The position numbers were made by a program, and so were the translations under genes. A DNA stretch of 8,369 nucleotides from JTS-RE9 sp964649195 (GTDB lineage: Bacteria > Planctomycetota > Phycisphaerae > Phycisphaerales > Phycisphaeraceae): positions 1 through 8,369 of the forward strand of contig CAZYPK010000192.1 in assembly GCA_964649195.1 (NCBI GenBank), written 5' to 3'. The notes under the pieces are model-generated. The model was not told where the DNA came from. It did not search any database and was given only the letters and a program-made list of their open reading frames with translations. The number at the start of each line of letters is the position of its first letter. The stretch's first letter is position 1. This document shows positions 4,250 to 8,369 of the stretch, piece after piece.

Positions 4250-7090
4250 ATGTCGGATGAACAGATGGCCATGGCGGAACCTTCGCTGCCGCGCGAGCCT
4301 GCGTCGCCCCGGCCGTCGTCGCGCGTCGATCGCTGGCTGGCGTGGCTCACCTGGGTGGCGCGGCCGGCGCTGCTCGTTTACTGGCCGCTGCTTTTTTATC
4401 TGACGCACTCGGCCGAGTCGCCTTCGGTCAACGCCGCCCTGGCCACGATCAAACATGTGCATCCCGACAAATGGGCCCACCTCTTCACCTACATGCTGCT
4501 GACGGTGCTGATGGTCTTCTCCAATGTCGCAGGACGGCGGGCCGGCTTCCTGATCAATCTCACGCTCGGGTGCATCATCGTCGGGGTCTATGCGTTTGCG
4601 GATGAACTGACGCAGGGGATGTTCGGCCGCACGATCAGCGGCGCGGATGTGACGGCTGATCTGACGGCGGTGTCGATCGTTTACATCACGCTGCTGCTGA
4701 TTCATCCGCAGGGTCGGGCGCTGCCTTGGGGCGTGCTGGCGGCCCGCATTCTGCTGGCGATCGTGATGCCGCTGAGCGGGGTGATGCTGATCAACGAGCA
4801 CTTCGGCGAGGGCGTGGAGGTGTGGCGGATCGTGCCTGAGTGGATGGGCTACATTCGCGGGGACTACGTGGCCCATTTCCTTGGCGGTCTGGGGGCGACG
4901 CTGCTGCTGGGGGCGACCGCGCCGCTGGGCGCCGGGCGCGGGAAGGCCCGAAGCAACGCGATCTTCACCTTCACGGTCATGGCCTTGATCGCGCCGCTGA
5001 TCGAATGGATGCAGCATCGCTTCACGGAGCGCGGCGCCGAGTGGCGGGATGTGCAGGCTCACATGTGGGGCATGTTCGCGGCGGCGGTGGTCTGGGCGGT
5101 GTGGATCGCGCTCATCACACTGCTGCGCCGCCGGGGCTTGCTGCGCGATCGCCCGGAGCAGGCGACCCCCGGAGCGGCCCCCGGAGCGCTCCCCGGGTCG
5201 CCCTCCGGGTCGAAGTCCGACAGCCTCGGCGAAGATGCGGCGAACACGCCCGAACGCTTCGTCGGCCACGCGATCATCGTGGGCGTCATGACGCTGATCT
5301 CGCGCTTCACCGGCCTGGTGCGCGACGCGGTGCTCGCCGGGGCTTTGGGCCTTTCCGCGACCGCCGACGCCTTTTCCATCGGCTTTCTCATTCCCAATCT
5401 TTTTCGCCGGCTCTTTGGTGAAGGGGCGCTGACCGCCGCGTTCATCCCCATCTACACCGACCTGGTGCGCAAGGATCGCCTCACCGCGCAGCGGCTGGCC
5501 TCGCTGTGCATCGCGGTGATGGTGGTCTTTCTGGGCGGGCTGACGCTGGTGGGCGAACTCGTGCTGCTGGCGATGGCCGGCGCCCGCCAGTGGAGCGGCG
5601 ACACGGCGCTGGCCCTGCGGCTGACGATGATCATGCTGCCTTACATGCCGATGATCTGCATCGTCGCGCTCATCGGCGGCATCCTCCAGGTGCATGGAAA
5701 ATTCGGGGCGCCTGCCGCGGCGCCGATCTTCCTGAACCTGGTGATGATCGCCGGCACCGTCGCGGCGGTGAAGGTCTCAGGCGGCGTCGAGACGGCGGCC
5801 TCCACCACCCATGCCGTGGTCCTCATCTCGTGGACCGTCCTCGTCGCCGGACTGATGCAACTGCTCTGGCAACTGGCGATGGTGCTGCGCATCGAGAAGT
5901 TCACCACCATCTTCACCGGCGCCGGCCCGGCGTTTCGGCGGATGCTGGCGATGATGATCCCCATGTTCATCGGACTGGGCGTGTTCCAGATCAACACGCT
6001 GGGCGATTACCTGATCGCCTTCACCCTCTCGGCCAAGAGCGATGGCCCCCAGCAACTGCACCTCCTGGGCATGACGCTCGATTACCCGATGACCACCGGC
6101 GATGTCGCCGCCCTCACCTGGGCCCAGCGACTCTATCAATTCCCGTTGGGCGTCTTCGGCATCGCGGTGGCGACGGCGATCTTCCCGGCACTGTCGAGAG
6201 CGGCGGGAACAAGTTCCGAGTTCCGAGTTCCGAGTTCCGAGTTGAAAGGCAAGGGGGAAGAAAGGCACGAAGGCACGAAGGCACGGAGGCACGGAGGGGA
6301 GGAGAGGATGAAAAGTTCCGAGTTCCGAGTTCCGAGTTCCGAGTTGAAAGGCACGGAGGCAGGAAGGCACGGAGGGGAGGAAGGGCAGGAAGACAAATCC
6401 GAAATCGCTTCAACTCGGAACCCGGAACTCGAAACTCGGAACTTAATCTCCCCCGACTTCACCACGATTCTCCACCACGGTCTTCGGCTGACGTTCTTCA
6501 TCGGGCTGCCGGCGTCGGCGGGGCTGATCCTGCTGCGCGTGCCGATCACGAGGCTGATCTACGAGCGCGGCGAGTTCGGCCTCGCCGAGTCGCAGCGGGT
6601 GGCGATGGTGATGGTCGGCTACTGCGCGGTGATCTGGGCTTATTCGATGACCCACGTGCTGACCCGGGCGTTCTACGCAGTGAAGGATGCGAAGACGCCC
6701 TTGAAGATCAGCCTGCGGATGGTGGCGCTGAACCTGGTGTTGAATCTGCTGCTGATCTGGCCGCTGGGCGTGGCGGGTCTGGCGTGGGCCTCGGCGATCA
6801 GCGCGGTGATGCAGGTGGCGTTGATGACGCGGGCCTTGCGCGGCGTGGTGCCGGTGGTGGTGGGCAAGGAGGTCCTGAAAGGCTGGCGGCTCACGGCGAT
6901 GCTGACGGGCGTGATGACCGCGACGCTGCTGCCGCTGACGCTGATGTTCGATGCCGCGCAGATGACCCGCACCGAGTCGGCGATGCAGCTCCTGATGCTG
7001 CTGCCTCTGGGCGCGGCGATCGTGCTGGGCGGGGCCTGGCTCTTCGAGGCCGATGAACTCAAGTGGCTGCGGAGGCGGAGTGTGAAATGA
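4250..7090 (+). CDS. murJ: VanZ-like / MurJ lipid II flippase fusion protein (946 aa) with an internal repeat-derived insertion
   Basis: The C-terminal part (about 338-946) is MurJ, the MOP-superfamily flippase that moves lipid II across the inner membrane for peptidoglycan synthesis. Arginines and the aspartate important in E. coli MurJ have counterparts: Arg352 (R18), Arg358 (R24), Asp373 (D39), Arg386 (R52) and Arg627 (R270). The motifs ADAFSIGFLIPNLFRRLFGEGA and RLYQFPLGVFGIAVAT are intact. The N-terminal part (about 30-300) is VanZ-like and apparently duplicated. Copy one has DKWAH (73-77), DELTQ (118-122), Arg127 and Asp133; copy two has DYVAH (205-209), IEWMQ (251-255), Arg261 and Asp267. 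A Pro-Gly-Ala-Ser linker of about 40 residues joins the two parts. Residues about 654-735, in the cytoplasmic loop between the helices equivalent to TM8 and TM9, are an inserted repeat-coded tract. Without it the MurJ part would be about 527 residues, the normal size. The MurJ call is firm; the biochemical role of the VanZ part is unknown. Confidence 0.93.
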   Translation: MSDEQMAMAEPSLPREPASPRPSSRVDRWLAWLTWVARPALLVYWPLLFYLTHSAESPSVNAALATIKHVHPDKWAHLFTYMLLTVLMVFSNVAGRRAGFLINLTLGCIIVGVYAFADELTQGMFGRTISGADVTADLTAVSIVYITLLLIHPQGRALPWGVLAARILLAIVMPLSGVMLINEHFGEGVEVWRIVPEWMGYIRGDYVAHFLGGLGATLLLGATAPLGAGRGKARSNAIFTFTVMALIAPLIEWMQHRFTERGAEWRDVQAHMWGMFAAAVVWAVWIALITLLRRRGLLRDRPEQATPGAAPGALPGSPSGSKSDSLGEDAANTPERFVGHAIIVGVMTLISRFTGLVRDAVLAGALGLSATADAFSIGFLIPNLFRRLFGEGALTAAFIPIYTDLVRKDRLTAQRLASLCIAVMVVFLGGLTLVGELVLLAMAGARQWSGDTALALRLTMIMLPYMPMICIVALIGGILQVHGKFGAPAAAPIFLNLVMIAGTVAAVKVSGGVETAASTTHAVVLISWTVLVAGLMQLLWQLAMVLRIEKFTTIFTGAGPAFRRMLAMMIPMFIGLGVFQINTLGDYLIAFTLSAKSDGPQQLHLLGMTLDYPMTTGDVAALTWAQRLYQFPLGVFGIAVATAIFPALSRAAGTSSEFRVPSSELKGKGEERHEGTKARRHGGEERMKSSEFRVPSSELKGTEAGRHGGEEGQEDKSEIASTRNPELETRNLISPDFTTILHHGLRLTFFIGLPASAGLILLRVPITRLIYERGEFGLAESQRVAMVMVGYCAVIWAYSMTHVLTRAFYAVKDAKTPLKISLRMVALNLVLNLLLIWPLGVAGLAWASAISAVMQVALMTRALRGVVPVVVGKEVLKGWRLTAMLTGVMTATLLPLTLMFDAAQMTRTESAMQLLMLLPLGAAIVLGGAWLFEADELKWLRRRSVK
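6211..6442 (+). repeat. Heptamer/octamer repeat element inserted in frame within murJ
   Basis: AGTTCCG occurs as four tandem copies plus a partial one at 6212-6244, and again at 6314-6346. Each array lies inside an exact 41-bp direct repeat (6211-6251 and 6313-6353), offset by 102 bp. Between them are four octamers (GGCACGAA twice, GGCACGGA twice, 6264-6295). At 6413-6440 the heptamer returns inverted: ACTCGGA, ACCCGGA, ACTCGAA, ACTCGGA. The tract is translated as SSEFRVPSSELKG (twice), separated by Lys/Glu/Arg/His/Gly-rich sequence, and ends in ELETRNL. It is open in the murJ frame and adds a number of bases divisible by three. Confidence 0.92.
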
Positions 7091-7137
7091 GTGGAAATCG
7101 CGCCGGTGTGGATCGTATGATGTGCCGTCGCCTGATC

Positions 7138-7143
7138 GAGGAA
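7138..7143 (+). promoter_or_regulatory. Ribosome binding site of the DUF433 gene
   Basis: GAGGAA lies six bases before the ATG at 7150. It favours this start over in-frame ATGs further upstream, including one at 7087 that overlaps the murJ stop codon. Confidence 0.65.
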
Positions 7144-7149
7144 TCCGCC

Positions 7150-7479
7150 ATGTCCATTTCACTTGTTGCCGAACCGGCGCCCCTTCGGATTGATGAGGAT
7201 GGCGTGGTCCGTGTGGCCGGAACACGGGTCACGCTCGACACCGTCATCGCCGCCTATCTGGAGGGATGCACCGCCGATGACATCGTTGATCAGTACCCCT
7301 CGCTCGGCGAGGCGGATGTCTATTCGACCATCGCCTTTTACCTGCGTCACCGCGAGGAGGTCGATGCCCATCTGGCGGAGAACGCGCGGGCATCGGAGGC
7401 GGTGCGCCAGGCCAACGACTTGCGGGATGACCCCACAGGCATTCGCAGCCGCCTGGAAGCGCGACGGCACCGGCGCTGA
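7150..7479 (+). CDS. DUF433-family (VapB-like) antitoxin candidate
   Basis: This 109-residue protein has the DUF433 pattern: a short strand IDEDGVVRVAGTRVTLDTVIAAYLEGCTADDIVDQYPSLGEADVYSTIAFYLRH (residues 14-67). It contains the diagnostic GTRV (24-27), the G-x-T-A-D-D-I helix and the YPSL turn, which form a winged-helix-like DNA-binding fold. The charged tail (68-109) would be the part that holds the toxin. In many bacteria DUF433 genes directly precede a DUF5615 PIN-like ribonuclease gene, and here a gene starting like one follows after 14 bases. The gene begins 59 bp after murJ on the same strand and could be read through from it. Such antitoxins usually repress their own promoter; no operator is evident. 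Family assignment is good, antitoxin activity is inferred. Confidence 0.85.
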   Translation: MSISLVAEPAPLRIDEDGVVRVAGTRVTLDTVIAAYLEGCTADDIVDQYPSLGEADVYSTIAFYLRHREEVDAHLAENARASEAVRQANDLRDDPTGIRSRLEARRHRR

Positions 7480-7493
7480 AAGGACCCCGGTTC

Positions 7494-7703
7494 ATGCTTC
7501 GATTTCTCGCGGATGAAAATTTCAACCGGCGGATTCTCAGGGTGTGCCCATCTTTTGTGGCAAGATATGATTCCGGAGGATTCCGGGTGGCTGGGGCTGA
7601 GTCCGCGAAGCCCCGGCTCCCTTGGTTCACCTTGCCGGGGCTTCGCAGAGCCTCAGCCCCAGCCACCCCAAATTTTTCACCCTGCACAAGCGAGGCCCCA
7701 TGA
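7494..7703 (+). pseudogene. Truncated DUF5615 PIN-like toxin gene, interrupted by a palindromic element
   Basis: The first 16 codons (MLRFLADENFNRRILR, 7494-7541) match the start of DUF5615 PIN-like proteins, including the Asp-Glu-Asn of the first acidic active-site position. AAAGGA (7479-7484) lies nine bases upstream and overlaps the DUF433 stop. From about 7542 the resemblance ends. The frame continues as low-complexity sequence through an 84-bp hairpin and stops at 7701-7703 after 69 residues, whereas family members are usually about 110-120 residues and need later acidic residues. No remnant of the rest is visible before the deaminase gene at 7700. I read this as loss of the toxin by insertion or deletion at a repeat. 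A short novel peptide could still be made. Confidence 0.7.
7585..7668. repeat. Long hairpin-forming inverted repeat inside the broken toxin gene
   Basis: GGGTGGCTGGGGCTGAG (7585-7601) is the exact reverse complement of 7652-7668, and GCGAAGCCCCGGC (7605-7617) is the exact reverse complement of 7634-7646. The stem therefore has 30 paired bases interrupted by a small internal loop, around a 16-base apical loop. It ends 31 bp before the deaminase start. It could fold in mRNA and influence expression of the deaminase, or simply be a mobile palindromic repeat. Confidence 0.92.
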
Positions 7704-8182
7704 CCGCCGGTTCGCGCGATGAATCCTTCATGAAGCTGGCCATCGAAGCCTGCCGCCTGGGCATCGCCGCGGGGCAGACGCCTTTTGGGGCGTGCATCGT
7801 GCGCGGGGATGAGGTGATCATCGCCACGCACAATCATGTCTGGCTGACGACCGACATCACCGCCCACGCCGAGGTTCACGCCATTCGCGGCGCCTGCGCG
7901 AAGCTGGGCGCGATCAAGCTCGCCGGCTGCGAGCTTTACTCGACGACCGAGCCTTGCCCGATGTGTTTCAGCGCGATTCACTGGGCGGGAATGAAGCGGA
8001 TCATCTTCGGCGCCTCGATCGCGGATGCGAAGGACGCCGGCTTCAGCGAACTGCCCCTGTCAAATCAACACATGAAATCCGCAGGCGGCTCCCCGGTGCT
8101 TCTCACCCCCGATGTGCTCAGGCAGGAGTGCGCCTTGCTGTTTGAAGAATGGAAAACAGCCGGGAAAGCAAGGCGATATTGA
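7700..8182 (+). CDS. Nucleoside/nucleobase deaminase, guanine deaminase-like
   Basis: This 160-residue protein is a zinc-dependent deaminase of the cytidine/deoxycytidylate deaminase superfamily. Zinc ligands and the proton shuttle are clear: HAEV (His56, Glu58) and PCPMC (Cys86, Cys89). The N-terminal FMKLAIEACRLGIAAGQTPFGACIV, the stretch DITAHAEVHAIRGAC and the WAGMKRIIFGASIADAKDAGF region resemble Bacillus GuaD, which converts guanine to xanthine, more than the tRNA adenosine deaminase TadA. As in that enzyme the chain ends in Tyr (GKARRY). The start at 7700 overlaps the stop of the broken toxin frame (ATGA). GAGG (7692-7695) precedes it at a short four-base spacing, and an ATG at 7730 is a less likely alternative. 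Family is firm; substrate (guanine, or another base or nucleoside) is inferred from similarity by eye. Confidence 0.9.
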   Translation: MTAGSRDESFMKLAIEACRLGIAAGQTPFGACIVRGDEVIIATHNHVWLTTDITAHAEVHAIRGACAKLGAIKLAGCELYSTTEPCPMCFSAIHWAGMKRIIFGASIADAKDAGFSELPLSNQHMKSAGGSPVLLTPDVLRQECALLFEEWKTAGKARRY

Positions 8183-8196
8183 AAAGGCAAAAGGCG

Positions 8197-8318
8197 ATTA
8201 CTTATTACTTAATGCTTATTACTTAATACTTATTGAAAGGCAAAGAGGCAGGTGAACTTCCCCACCCCCGGTGGTCCGCCTCGATGCCTTTTCTGCCTTG
8301 AAATAACCATTAAGTAAT
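8197..8318. repeat. Second ATTACTT heptamer locus with inverted flank
   Basis: Five consecutive heptamers at 8197-8231 read ATTACTT, ATTACTT, AATGCTT, ATTACTT, AATACTT. The inverted flank at 8305-8318 reads AACCATT, AAGTAAT. The core between them contains inverted stem sequences resembling each other (TATTGAAAGGCA at 8231-8242 and TGCCTTGAAATA at 8294-8305). ACTTAATGGTTATTTC is shared with the locus at 747-865. It occupies most of the 187 bp after the deaminase gene; no gene is visible from 8183 to the window edge. Confidence 0.85.
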
Positions 8319-8369
8319 ACTACAACGCTACAAGCCGTCTCATCGGCATCGACGTATGTCCTTCAACTT

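Noticed and set aside
4250..5150. Calling the VanZ-like region an antibiotic resistance determinant
   Set aside because: VanZ homology alone is widespread and does not imply glycopeptide resistance. There are no vanHAX-type genes here.
4019..5695. Long minus-strand open frame (558 codons) opposite vanZ-murJ
   Set aside because: It is low-complexity His/Arg/Gln/Asp-rich sequence, the usual antisense of a GC-rich membrane protein gene. It begins in repeat DNA.
6211..6442. CRISPR array or ordinary satellite inside murJ
   Set aside because: The units are seven to eight bases in direct tandem without unique spacers, and the tract is an open coding frame. It is not CRISPR.
5506..7056. Second plus-strand frame (516 codons) within murJ
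   Set aside because: It is an Arg/Asp/Gly-rich out-of-frame reading. The overlapping frame encodes conserved MurJ helices.
7700..8182. tRNA adenosine deaminase TadA
   Set aside because: The zinc motifs are shared by the superfamily, but the ITAHAEV context, the region after PCPMC and the terminal Tyr look more like guanine deaminase. TadA cannot be wholly excluded without a search.

Overview
The window is GC-rich bacterial chromosome. The best guess for the source is Planctomycetota. This rests on the dense, palindromic, short-period intergenic repeats, including the GGGAGGGCGAGGCTCC type that reads as REGEAPAEP-like peptides, which I recall from planctomycete genomes. It is an inference; no rRNA or lineage-specific marker is present. 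There are no tRNA or rRNA genes, no transposase and no CRISPR array.

Layout: a truncated minus-strand gene enters from the left edge (1-148), followed by a minus-strand GNAT acetyltransferase (226-675). A gene-free stretch of about 520 bp (676-1196) is made largely of seven-base-period repeats. Next comes a plus-strand membrane-anchored protein of unknown function (1197-2783). It converges on a minus-strand, stand-alone nuoI (2991-3584), and a large inverted repeat (2782-2955) fills the gap. The divergent gap between nuoI and the next gene (3585-4249) holds a large nested palindrome and another heptamer-repeat locus. The main gene of the window (4250-7090) encodes a 946-residue fusion: a double VanZ-like membrane domain, a flexible linker and a full MurJ lipid II flippase. 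Its flippase part carries an in-frame insertion of about 80 residues made entirely of the same kind of heptamer/octamer repeat DNA. Downstream on the same strand are a DUF433 antitoxin-like gene (7150-7479), a toxin-like gene (DUF5615 type) that loses homology after about 16 codons at a palindromic element (7494-7703), and a guanine-deaminase-like nucleoside deaminase (7700-8182). The right edge (8183-8369) holds another inverted heptamer-array locus.

The unusual signal is the repeat biology. At least six loci share one architecture: short arrays with a seven-base period, several of them inverted around a central spacer. Different loci use different heptamers (ATTACTT, TTTGAGA, AGTTCCG, GGTCGGA). 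One locus lies inside an essential-type gene and is translated as protein. The genes themselves do not form one pathway. The fusion gene and nuoI point to cell-envelope and respiratory roles, and the DUF433/DUF5615 pair is a probably decayed toxin-antitoxin locus.
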